From contig JBCDBB010000043.1 in the NCBI GenBank assembly GCA_039184415.1, positions 1 to 25,418 on the forward strand: DNA of 25,418 nucleotides. Direction: 5' to 3'. The notes under the pieces were generated by a model that ran no database searches, was not told the DNA's origin, and was given only the letters and a program-made list of their open reading frames with translations. Positions 16,696-23,543 of this stretch are shown in pieces. The position numbers and the translations under genes were made by a program. The DNA is from JANSYP01 sp039184415 (lineage in GTDB: Bacteria; Pseudomonadota; Alphaproteobacteria; Rhodobacterales; Rhodobacteraceae). Each line of letters begins with the position of its first letter. The stretch's first letter is position 1.

Positions 16696-17733
16696 ATGAA
16701 GCTCCTCGTCACCGGCGGCTGCGGTTTCATCGGCTCGGCCGTCGTGCGCCGGGCGATCGCCGACGGGCACCAGATCGTCAACGTCGATGCGATGACCTAT
16801 GCGGCCTGCGCCGACAATGTCGCCCAGGTGGCGGGCAGCAACGCCTATTCGTTCGAACATGCCGATATCGGCGACCGCGACGCGATGGACAGGGTGCTCG
16901 CCACGCATGCGCCCGACGCGGTCATGCATCTGGCCGCCGAGAGCCATGTGGACCGCTCGATCGACGGGCCGGGCGCCTTCATCGAGACCAACATCACCGG
17001 CACGTTCACGCTGCTCAGCGCGGCGCGGGCCTTCTGGGAAGGGCAGGACCGGCCCGAGACGTTCCGCTTCCACCACGTCTCGACCGACGAGGTCTATGGC
17101 TCGCTGGGGCCGACGGGCATGTTCACCGAGGACACGCCCTACGATCCGCGCTCGCCCTATTCGGCCTCCAAGGCGGCCTCCGACCACCTGGTGCGCGCCT
17201 GGAACGAGACCTATGGCCTGCCGGTTCTGGTGACCAACTGCTCGAACAATTACGGCCCTTATCACTTCCCCGAAAAGCTCATTCCTGTGGTCATCCTCAA
17301 GGCGCTCGCAGGCGCGCCGATCCCGGTCTACGGCAAGGGCGAGAACGTGCGCGACTGGCTCTATGTCGAGGACCATGCCGATGCGCTCCTGACCGTGATC
17401 CAGAAGGGCACCGTGGGCCGCACCTACAATATCGGCGGCGAGAACGAGGCGCGGAACATCGACCTGGTACGCACGATCTGCGGCATTCTCGACCGCAAGC
17501 GCCCGGCCGGGACCCCTTACGCGGACCTGATCACCTTCGTCACCGACCGTCCCGGCCATGACATGCGCTATGCGATCGACCCGACCCGGATCCGCGAGGA
17601 ACTGGGCTGGCGCCCCTCGGTCACGGTCGAGCAGGGGCTGGAGAAGACCGTCCAGTGGTATCTCGACAACGAACCATGGTGGCGCGCCCTGCAGGATCGC
17701 GACGGGGTCGGCCAGCGGCTTGGCAAGGCTTGA
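16696..17733 (+). CDS. rfbB: dTDP-glucose 4,6-dehydratase
   Basis: RmlB oxidises, dehydrates and re-reduces dTDP-glucose to dTDP-4-keto-6-deoxyglucose using tightly bound NAD. The 345-residue extended SDR shows G7-G-C-G-F-I-G13, 'HLAAESHVDRS' (78-88), the catalytic T-D-E triad at 130-132, and Y155-S-A-S-K159. Later 'NCSNNYGPYHFPEKLIP' and 'VRDWLYVEDH' are diagnostic for RmlB. The start at 16696 is just after rfbC, with AGGA-type ribosome binding. Its stop is followed almost at once by a repeat array that separates it from rfbD by 206 bases, an unusual break inside an rml operon. Confidence 0.97.
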   Translation: MKLLVTGGCGFIGSAVVRRAIADGHQIVNVDAMTYAACADNVAQVAGSNAYSFEHADIGDRDAMDRVLATHAPDAVMHLAAESHVDRSIDGPGAFIETNITGTFTLLSAARAFWEGQDRPETFRFHHVSTDEVYGSLGPTGMFTEDTPYDPRSPYSASKAASDHLVRAWNETYGLPVLVTNCSNNYGPYHFPEKLIPVVILKALAGAPIPVYGKGENVRDWLYVEDHADALLTVIQKGTVGRTYNIGGENEARNIDLVRTICGILDRKRPAGTPYADLITFVTDRPGHDMRYAIDPTRIREELGWRPSVTVEQGLEKTVQWYLDNEPWWRALQDRDGVGQRLGKA

Positions 17734-17736
17734 GGG

Positions 17737-17851
17737 CACAGGGCAGGACCGGGAAGAACCGGGCAGCACAGGGCAGGGCAGCACAGGGCAGCGCAGGGCA
17801 GGGCAGGGCAGCGCAGGACAGGGCAAAAACGGGCGGCACCGGGCAGAACGG
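17737..17851 (+). repeat. gggca/gcaca-type tandem repeats between rfbB and rfbD
   Basis: Starting four bases after the rfbB stop, a run of 5- and 10-bp purine-rich units (gggca, gcaca and variants) fills about 115 bases of the 206-base gap. The remainder to 17939 has no gene and contains only the GAGGG ribosome binding site of rfbD. Confidence 0.88.
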
Positions 17852-17939
17852 AAATACCGGCTGGCATATGTGCTGGCGGGCATTTGTACCGGCGGGATGG
17901 GGAAGCGGCCGGCGGGGCAGAGCGCAGAGGGACTGAGAC

Positions 17940-18851
17940 ATGAAGATCCTGACCATCGGCCGGGTCGGCCAGCTTGGCACCGAACTGGCCCGGCAGTGCC
18001 CGGCGGACTGGAAGATGACATCGCTGGACCTGCCGGAGATCGATCTGACGGATGCGGAGGGCGCAGCACGGCTGGTGACCGAGGCCGATGCCGACATCGT
18101 CATCAACGCCGCCGCCTATACCGCCGTCGACAAGGCCGAGGCGGAAGAGGATCTGGCCTATGCCATCAATGCCGCGGCGCCGGCCGCGATGGCCGTGGCC
18201 GCGGCTGCGCGCGGGGCCGCGTTCCTGCATGTCTCGACCGATTACGTCTACGACGGCGAGGGCACCGAGGCCTACACGCCGGACCGTCCGACAGGCCCGC
18301 TCGGCGCCTATGGCCGCACGAAACTGGCCGGTGATGAAGCGGTCGCCGCCGCCGGCGGGCCGCACGCGGTCCTGCGCACGTCGTGGGTCTTCTCGGCCCA
18401 TGGCGGCAATTTCGTGAAGACCATGCTGCGTCTCGGCCGCGAACGCGAGAAACTGACCATTGTCGCCGACCAGATCGGCGGGCCGACGGCGGCAGGCGAT
18501 ATCGCGGCGGCGCTGCTGGTGATGGCGCGGTCCTTCCACGCCGAGCAAACAGGTTCGGGGCAAACAGGTTCGGGGCAGGGGACTTCTGAACAGGGGATCT
18601 CGGGCATCTACCACTTCTCCGGCGCTCCGGATGCAAGCTGGGCCGATTTCGCCCGCGAGATTTTCGCGCAAGCCGGGATCGACGGTGTCACGGTCGAGGA
18701 TATCCCGACCACCGCCTACCCGACACCGGCCGCCCGCCCGCTCAATTCGCGGCTCGACTGCGCGTCGCTCGAGGACACCTTCGGCATCACCCGGCCGGAC
18801 TGGCGCCGGTCGCTCGCCGCCGTGCTCAAGGAACTGGGAGAGATCCAATGA
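17940..18851 (+). CDS. rfbD: dTDP-4-dehydrorhamnose reductase carrying a repeat insertion
   Basis: RmlD reduces dTDP-4-keto-rhamnose to dTDP-L-rhamnose with NAD(P)H, the last step of the pathway. The 303-residue SDR shows G7-R-V-G10-Q-L-G13, 'INAAAYTAVDKAE' (about 56-68), 'STDYVYDG' and 'YGRTK' (YxxxK). The C-terminal 'YHFSGAP...WADFAREIF' is family-specific. Between the last helix of the cofactor domain and 'IYHFSG', residues 203-222 are four pentapeptides QTGSG, QTGSG, QGTSE, QGISG, where relatives have a short glycine-rich turn. The insertion keeps the frame and sits in a surface loop, so activity is probably kept. The stop overlaps the rfbA start by four bases. Confidence 0.95.
   Translation: MKILTIGRVGQLGTELARQCPADWKMTSLDLPEIDLTDAEGAARLVTEADADIVINAAAYTAVDKAEAEEDLAYAINAAAPAAMAVAAAARGAAFLHVSTDYVYDGEGTEAYTPDRPTGPLGAYGRTKLAGDEAVAAAGGPHAVLRTSWVFSAHGGNFVKTMLRLGREREKLTIVADQIGGPTAAGDIAAALLVMARSFHAEQTGSGQTGSGQGTSEQGISGIYHFSGAPDASWADFAREIFAQAGIDGVTVEDIPTTAYPTPAARPLNSRLDCASLEDTFGITRPDWRRSLAAVLKELGEIQ
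18546..18605 (+). repeat. 15-bp tandem repeat inside rfbD
   Basis: Four 15-bp units: two identical (caaacaggttcgggg at 18546-18560 and 18561-18575), then caggggacttctgaa and caggggatctcgggc. Each encodes a pentapeptide starting with Gln. Confidence 0.92.
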
Positions 18852-19726
18852 CCCAACGCAAGGGCATCATCCTGGCCGGCGGGTCGGGCACGCGGCTCTA
18901 CCCGGTCACCATGGCGGTCTCCAAGCAGCTCCTGCCGCTCTATGACAAGCCGATGATCTACTACCCGCTCTCGGTTCTGATGCTGTCGGGCATCCGCGTT
19001 GTTGCGATCATCACCACACCGCAGGATCAGGCCCAGTTCCAGCGGCTGCTGGGCGATGGCAGCCAGTGGGGCCTGTCCTTCGACTGGATCATCCAGCCGT
19101 CGCCGGACGGCCTGGCCCAGGCCTACCTGCTGGCCGAGACCTTCCTTGACGGCGCTCCGTCGACCATGGTGCTGGGCGACAACATCTTCTTCGGCCACGG
19201 CCTGCCCGAGATCCTGAAGACCGCCGATGACAGACCTTCGGGCGGCACGGTCTTCGGCTACAAGGTGGCGGATCCCGAGCGCTATGGCGTGGTCGGCTTC
19301 GATGCGGCGGGCACCGCGTCGTCCATTGTCGAGAAGCCTTCCGACCCGGCCTCCAACTACGCGGTCACCGGGCTCTACTTTCTCGACGGACAGGCCCCGG
19401 CGCGGGCCAGGGCGGTCAAGCCCTCGCCGCGGGGCGAACTCGAGATCACCTCGCTGCTCGAAATCTATCTCGAGGAAGGCTCGCTCTCCGTCGAGCGCAT
19501 GGGCCGCGGCTACGCGTGGCTCGACACCGGAACGCATGCGAGCCTGCTTGACGCCGGCAATTTCGTGCGCACGCTGCAGGACCGGCAGGGCCTGCAGGTC
19601 GGCTGTCCCGAGGAGATCGCCTTTCGCATGGGATTCATCGACGCCGACCAGCTGCGTGCGGCCGCCAAGCCGATGATGAAGACCGCCTACGGCCAGTATC
19701 TCGCCCAGGTCGCCGACGAAGGCTGA
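18848..19726 (+). CDS. rfbA: Glucose-1-phosphate thymidylyltransferase
   Basis: RmlA joins dTTP and glucose-1-phosphate to give dTDP-glucose, the first step of dTDP-rhamnose synthesis. The 292-residue length is standard. The nucleotide-binding loop 'GGSGTRLYP' is at 11-19, 'SKQLLPLYDKPMIYYP' at 25-40, 'LGDNIFFGHG' carries the metal-binding Asp, and 'RGYAWLDTGTH' is the family C-terminal motif. GGAGAG stands five bases before the ATG, inside the end of rfbD, so translation is coupled. It completes a C-B-D-A order. Confidence 0.97.
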   Translation: MTQRKGIILAGGSGTRLYPVTMAVSKQLLPLYDKPMIYYPLSVLMLSGIRVVAIITTPQDQAQFQRLLGDGSQWGLSFDWIIQPSPDGLAQAYLLAETFLDGAPSTMVLGDNIFFGHGLPEILKTADDRPSGGTVFGYKVADPERYGVVGFDAAGTASSIVEKPSDPASNYAVTGLYFLDGQAPARARAVKPSPRGELEITSLLEIYLEEGSLSVERMGRGYAWLDTGTHASLLDAGNFVRTLQDRQGLQVGCPEEIAFRMGFIDADQLRAAAKPMMKTAYGQYLAQVADEG

Positions 19727-20064
19727 AGCAGCCGCACGCGGACCGGACAAAGGAGACGGGAACACAAGGAACAGGATTCAGGGAACCGTGATCCGGAAAA
19801 ACCTTGATCCGGAAAAACCGTGATCCGGAGAAACGGGAGCCGGGGAAACGGAGATCAGGAAACCGGCATCCACGAGGCCCGTATCCTTGAACCTTGCACG
19901 TCAAGCCGCCCACCGCCTCATCGCGACCAATCCGGTTTGCTGATCCCCTATGACCAGATAGCCTTCGCCATGGCGGGACCCGCCGGGACGGGGAGGTCAC
20001 GATCGCGGACTGAGCACGGCATCGCGGCCTGTCTCCTCTGACTCAAACCCAAAAGGAGCAGGGA
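19727..20064 (+). repeat. Gap with a 16-bp tandem repeat array after rfbA
   Basis: At 19784-19831 there are three 16-bp units (aaccgtgatccggaaa and two variants), followed by shorter decayed units to about 19870. From about 19871 to 20064 no gene, hairpin or repeat was recognised, except AAGGAG just before the next ATG. The array begins about 57 bases after the rfbA stop. Confidence 0.88.
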
Positions 20065-20457
20065 ATGGCATTTACTCAGAGCGATTTGGACGATCTTGCG
20101 CGCCGCTATACCGACGCGTGGAACTCGAAAGTTCCGGAAAACGTCGCTTCTTTTCACATGGCGAGCAGCAGTATCGTTATCAATCGAGGCGAACCATCAA
20201 TTGGTCACGTCGGACTTGCAGAAATGGCTGCAGGCTTCCACGCAGACGTGCCGGATTTGCACCTGACCTGCAACGGTATTCGCGGTGCAGGTTCACACGT
20301 CGTTTATTTGTGGGTCTTTACCGGGCATCACGCCGAAACGGGCAATCCGCTGAATGTGCAGGGCTGGGAAGAATGGGAGCTGAACGAAGATATGAAGGTC
20401 ACATCTGCGCTGGGTTGGTTCGATGGTGAGGAATATGACCGACAAGTCGCCGGCTAG
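20065..20457 (+). CDS. Small SnoaL/NTF2-like protein
   Basis: The 130-residue protein starts at an ATG with AAGGAG well placed upstream. The first helix 'DLDDLARRYTDAWNSKVPENVASFH', the 'GHVGLAEMAAGFHADVPDLHL' middle and the C-terminal 'GWEEWELNEDMKVTSALGWFDGEEY' strands are the usual layout of single-domain SnoaL-like proteins. These are small enzymes or binding proteins of very diverse roles; no catalytic pair can be named with confidence. It stands alone between two repeat-bearing gaps and is somewhat less GC-rich than the polysaccharide genes, which would fit independent acquisition. Confidence 0.82.
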   Translation: MAFTQSDLDDLARRYTDAWNSKVPENVASFHMASSSIVINRGEPSIGHVGLAEMAAGFHADVPDLHLTCNGIRGAGSHVVYLWVFTGHHAETGNPLNVQGWEEWELNEDMKVTSALGWFDGEEYDRQVAG

Positions 20458-20906
20458 GCGCTGCCTACCACAGGCGTGCCTTGCGAAGCCGGGGCAGGAA
20501 AGCCGGGGCAGGGAAGCCAGGGTAGCGTTGTCTTTTTTGCAATGAGCAGCATTGAACACGTTGGGCCCTGAACAGAATTGCACGCTGCCGCATGTCCCGG
20601 CGTTGCTGCCAATCAGTCCCGATCGCGACGATGCAGGGCATGGCAGCCTTGTTGCTGCCATCGCTCAAACGGATGGCCTCTTTGCCGACAGTTTCCGCAG
20701 CGCGCGGAGACGCCCGGCGTACGCGCAGGATATTACCCCTGTCCGCAACTGACACCGGACTCGCTTGATACAGGACTCGCCTGATACAGGACTCGCCTGA
20801 TACAGGACTCTTTGGACCCGGGACTCGCCGGATGCGTGACGCGCCGGATCTTGGAACGCGGATGCTGCTGGCGACATGACGGCGTTACAGATGATGGCCC
20901 TCGCGC
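20458..20906. repeat. Gap with 14-bp and 16-bp tandem repeat arrays
   Basis: At 20485-20525 there are three 13-14-bp units (gaaagccggggcag type). At 20758-20853 there are six 16-bp units: gactcgcttgatacag, then gactcgcctgatacag twice, then three decayed. Between them, about 20526-20757 holds no gene that could be recognised on either strand. The second array lies downstream of the minus-strand DmdA-like gene. Confidence 0.88.
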
Positions 20907-22013
20907 TCAGATCGTGAAGGGCAGATCTGCCAGGATGCCCGTGACACGGCTGCCATCCTTGATCACCTGAACGACATCGCGCGCCTCGGCATCCGCCGAG
21001 ACCAGCGCGTATCCGATCATGCACTTCAGACGGTAGGACCACGCCTTGTGGGTCATCTGGCCAATCGTGATGCCAGCTTTTTCGATATCCAGCCAGATCG
21101 ACTGGTCCTCACTTTCCTCGGCCCCTTCAAGTCTTATTCCAAGCTGGCGCCTTTTGACGCCCTCGGCCTTGATCCGCCGCAGCGCCGGAATGCCGATCAC
21201 CCCGTCATCCAGATCGAGATCGATGAATTTTCCCAGGCGCACCTCGAAAGGATTGGTGTGCCCGTCGGTATCGATCCCATAATTAAGAAGGCCGCTTTCG
21301 GTGCGCTCGGACGGGTTGGGGTATCCCGGCCCGATGCCGAACGGCTCTCCCGCTTCCCGGACGATCCGCCACAACTGATCGCCCTTCGCACCGTCCAGCA
21401 GATAGAGTTCGAACCCGCCCTGCTTTGACCACCCGGACCGCGCCACCTTGAGCGGAATGCCCTCGATCTCGGCATCGCCGAACCAGAAATATTTCAGCTC
21501 GCGCACCCAGTCGCCGAAGATCGAGGCCACCACGTCCTCGGCCCTCGTGCCTTGCACGGCAAGCGGGGACACGTCCGGTTCGCTGACCGCCACGTCGAGA
21601 CCGCGTTCACCGGCAACGCAGCGCGCCCAGAACCAGATGTCAGAATTGCCGATCGACAGCCAGTAACAGTCCTCGTCGATCTTCAGCGCAATCGGGTCGT
21701 TGATCAGCGTGCCGCGATGATCGCAGATCGCCACGTATTTTCCCTGGTTCACCTTTTGCCCGGACAGGTCGCGGGTGCAGAGAACCTGGGCCAGGCGCGC
21801 CGCATCCGGCCCCTTGAGCTGAACCTGGCGCTGCACGGCCACATCCCACATCGAAACACCCGTCATCAGGCGCCAGTACTCGGCTTCCCGGTCGCCGTAA
21901 CCGCGCGGAATGAGCATCCGATTATAGGTGAGCAGAGATTCCGCCCCTTCATCGAGCGTGGAACGGTAGAACGGCGATCTCCTGAGGCGTCCAGCCGCGA
22001 CAATCGGTATCAT
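20907..22013 (-). CDS. GcvT-family aminomethyltransferase, DmdA-like
   Basis: The 368-residue protein belongs to the folate-dependent glycine-cleavage T family. It follows the layout recalled for dimethylsulfoniopropionate demethylase DmdA: 'RLRRSPFYRS' near the N-terminus, 'YNRMLIP' (30-36), 'MWDVAVQRQVQLKGPDA', 'GTLINDPIALK', 'EPDVSPLAVQGTRAED', 'ARSGWSKQGGFELYL' and 'ERTESGLLNYG'. DmdA moves a methyl group from DMSP to tetrahydrofolate, giving methylmercaptopropionate. Length and start agree with that family, but paralogues acting on other methylated compounds share these motifs, and no dmdB/C/D genes lie nearby. The ATG has only a weak ribosome site. GcvT family: near certain; DMSP as substrate: open. 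Confidence 0.85.
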   Translation of the reverse strand: MIPIVAAGRLRRSPFYRSTLDEGAESLLTYNRMLIPRGYGDREAEYWRLMTGVSMWDVAVQRQVQLKGPDAARLAQVLCTRDLSGQKVNQGKYVAICDHRGTLINDPIALKIDEDCYWLSIGNSDIWFWARCVAGERGLDVAVSEPDVSPLAVQGTRAEDVVASIFGDWVRELKYFWFGDAEIEGIPLKVARSGWSKQGGFELYLLDGAKGDQLWRIVREAGEPFGIGPGYPNPSERTESGLLNYGIDTDGHTNPFEVRLGKFIDLDLDDGVIGIPALRRIKAEGVKRRQLGIRLEGAEESEDQSIWLDIEKAGITIGQMTHKAWSYRLKCMIGYALVSADAEARDVVQVIKDGSRVTGILADLPFTI

Positions 22014-22810
22014 ATCGATGCTGCCTCAAAAGCTCCGGTGTCTGCACGGCCCCGATATCATTGATTTCCAGAGGCCGCACCGCAAGTGTTCCGCCCGCGT
22101 GATCCGGCTCTTGTGCCGATATTTTTCACCCGGACGGGTGCCGGTCTCGTGTCCCGGGTCACGTCAGTCTGAACGATGCTGCCCTCCGCGGCCGCATCCG
22201 TGCCACCGGCAAGGCCAGCATGTTTCTCGACGGACATCCCGAGCCCGCGGCGCAGGACATCGCCCGTGGAGAACCGGCCATAGCGGTTCTGGGAGACGGT
22301 CGAGCGGTCGGGCACCCGGCCCTAAAGCCGCAACTTGCAGAACCATCGATAGGCCAGGGTCAAGGCACTGCCTCCTCGACCAAGCAGCGCTCGGAGCGGA
22401 CGCCGTGGAGATCGTGATCAAAAGCATCCGGATCATCAGTCCGGGATCGACCGAGGGCCGTCCGGCAGCGCCGCAGAGCGGCGCGAATTGAGGCCTTAGG
22501 CTCTCAAGATCAGGCAGCCAGTTAATCTTGCACAGCAGATGATCGTCGGGGACGTGATCTGCGATCCGAACCGGTAGAAGAGCTGCTTCTGGATCTACAG
22601 CTATCCCATCATCGCCCGACCCTCCCGTCTGATTTTCTGAATTGAATCATATGGATGGATTCTCGGTAAGCATCAGGTCGCGCCGGTCCCGTGGGCCGCC
22701 GTCGGCGCGCTTTCATACCCTGAACGCCATGGCATCGGGCCTTCCCCCTTGCGAGGAGCACCTATCTCTAAACGCGTCTGGACACGCCCAAACGAAAGGA
22801 AAGTACTCAC
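22014..22810. other. Gene-free accessory gap around the transposase remnant
   Basis: This interval of about 800 bases separates two divergent genes. Besides the decayed transposase, it holds about 190 bases (22620-22810) with no recognised gene. A short inverted repeat gaatc...gattc is at 22644-22662, which could be part of an old insertion-sequence end. The promoters of the flanking genes should be here but no convincing boxes were seen. Confidence 0.5.
22150..22614 (-). pseudogene. Decayed IS1182-type transposase fragment
   Basis: Read on the minus strand, family landmarks appear in order across at least three frames. 'DHVPDDHLLCKINWLPDLE' is followed by 'GRPSVDPGLMIRMLLI', then after a frameshift 'GVRSERCLVEEA', then after another shift and a stop 'LTLAYRWFCKL', then 'GRVPDRSTVSQNRYGRFS' and 'AGLAGGTDAAAEGS'. 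These match the N-terminal and early catalytic part of DUF772/IS1182-type transposases. The catalytic C-terminal two thirds are missing. The frameshifts and stops rule out function. No terminal inverted repeats were identified. Confidence 0.82.
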
Positions 22811-23341
22811 GTGTCTACTCATACCATCACTGTTCAATGCTCGAACCCGGACGAAGCTGCAGCAGCGATCACAGTGATCGAAGCGCACAGGAGCGGCACT
22901 GCGCTTGCGGAGCAAGGAGCGCCCGCTCTCGGAAGTGGAACCTCTCAATCGGGCGACAATCCTGATGACTTGACAGACCGCATCGAGGCGGCGCTCAGGA
23001 AGTCGGCGCCGAACCGGGCGCAAACGATCCTGCTGGAGACCCTCCTGCAGACGCCGGCAGGAACCTGGCTTCCCTTCGGGGAAACTGAGGCGGTCTTCAA
23101 ACGGGTCGGCCTCGGGGTCGAAAAGGCGCGCGCCGCCCTAGGATACTTCTCCTGGCGATACTTCTCCTGGCAGATGAAGGAGTACATGCCGTCCGGTGAC
23201 TTTGCAGGCCTGACCAAGAGCATCGAGGTCATGGCGGAGCGAACACGCACTGACGGGGATCACATGTATCGCCTGACACCGGCGGGCCGGATCGCCGTCG
23301 AACGATTTCTCGGGTCTACGGCCTCGCCGTCGGCAACCTGA
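22811..23341 (+). CDS. Unrecognised 176-residue protein, possible winged-helix C-terminus
   Basis: The start is GTG at 22811 with AAAGGAAA about ten bases upstream; no in-frame ATG gives a better site. Residues 1-60 are polar and acidic. Residues about 66-170 look like a compact helical domain ending in 'HMYRLTPAGRIAVERFL', a wording common at the end of winged-helix or replication-accessory domains, but this is only a resemblance. Residues 112-121 are a perfect duplication (YFSWR, YFSWQ). A strong hairpin follows 26 bases after the stop. Coding potential is supported by codon use and the ribosome site. No function can be assigned. Confidence 0.65.
   Translation: MSTHTITVQCSNPDEAAAAITVIEAHRSGTALAEQGAPALGSGTSQSGDNPDDLTDRIEAALRKSAPNRAQTILLETLLQTPAGTWLPFGETEAVFKRVGLGVEKARAALGYFSWRYFSWQMKEYMPSGDFAGLTKSIEVMAERTRTDGDHMYRLTPAGRIAVERFLGSTASPSAT
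23142..23171 (+). repeat. Perfect 15-bp duplication inside the unknown gene
   Basis: gatacttctcctggc occurs twice in direct tandem (23142-23156, 23157-23171), duplicating the pentapeptide YFSWR/YFSWQ in frame. Confidence 0.9.
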
Positions 23342-23366
23342 CGCTTGGCCGTTGTGGTATCGGTGG

Positions 23367-23390
23367 GCCCCCCGACGGTCGGCGGGGGGC
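23367..23390 (+). terminator. Candidate hairpin terminator after the unknown gene
   Basis: GCCCCCC (23367-23373) pairs with GGGGGGC (23384-23390), with a short inner GAC/GTC pair, 26 bases after the stop. No T tract follows, so it may only stabilise the transcript end. Confidence 0.45.
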
Positions 23391-23543
23391 ACATCGCCAC
23401 CGGGCCGATGGCTCGCGCGGCTGGTATCCTTATACGTCTTGCAGCGGAACTGCCGCCTCCGGTGAGCCGCGCAGCCTGTTTCACGGGTGACCACCGTTTT
23501 GACACGCTGCGAACAGAGGTCCGCAATCAAGGATTTACGGGTT

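Noticed and set aside
15790..18069. A 759-codon minus-strand open frame across rfbC and rfbB
   Set aside because: It runs antisense to two certain genes and through repeat arrays; composition is typical of GC-driven shadow frames.
20465..20755. A 96-codon minus-strand frame between the SnoaL-like and DmdA-like genes
   Set aside because: Its C-terminal end is repeat DNA, the composition is Arg-rich, and no motif is visible.
20907..22013. Naming the gene dmdA outright
   Set aside because: Similarity was judged from memory of motifs; GcvT-family paralogues share them and the rest of the DMSP demethylation pathway is absent here.
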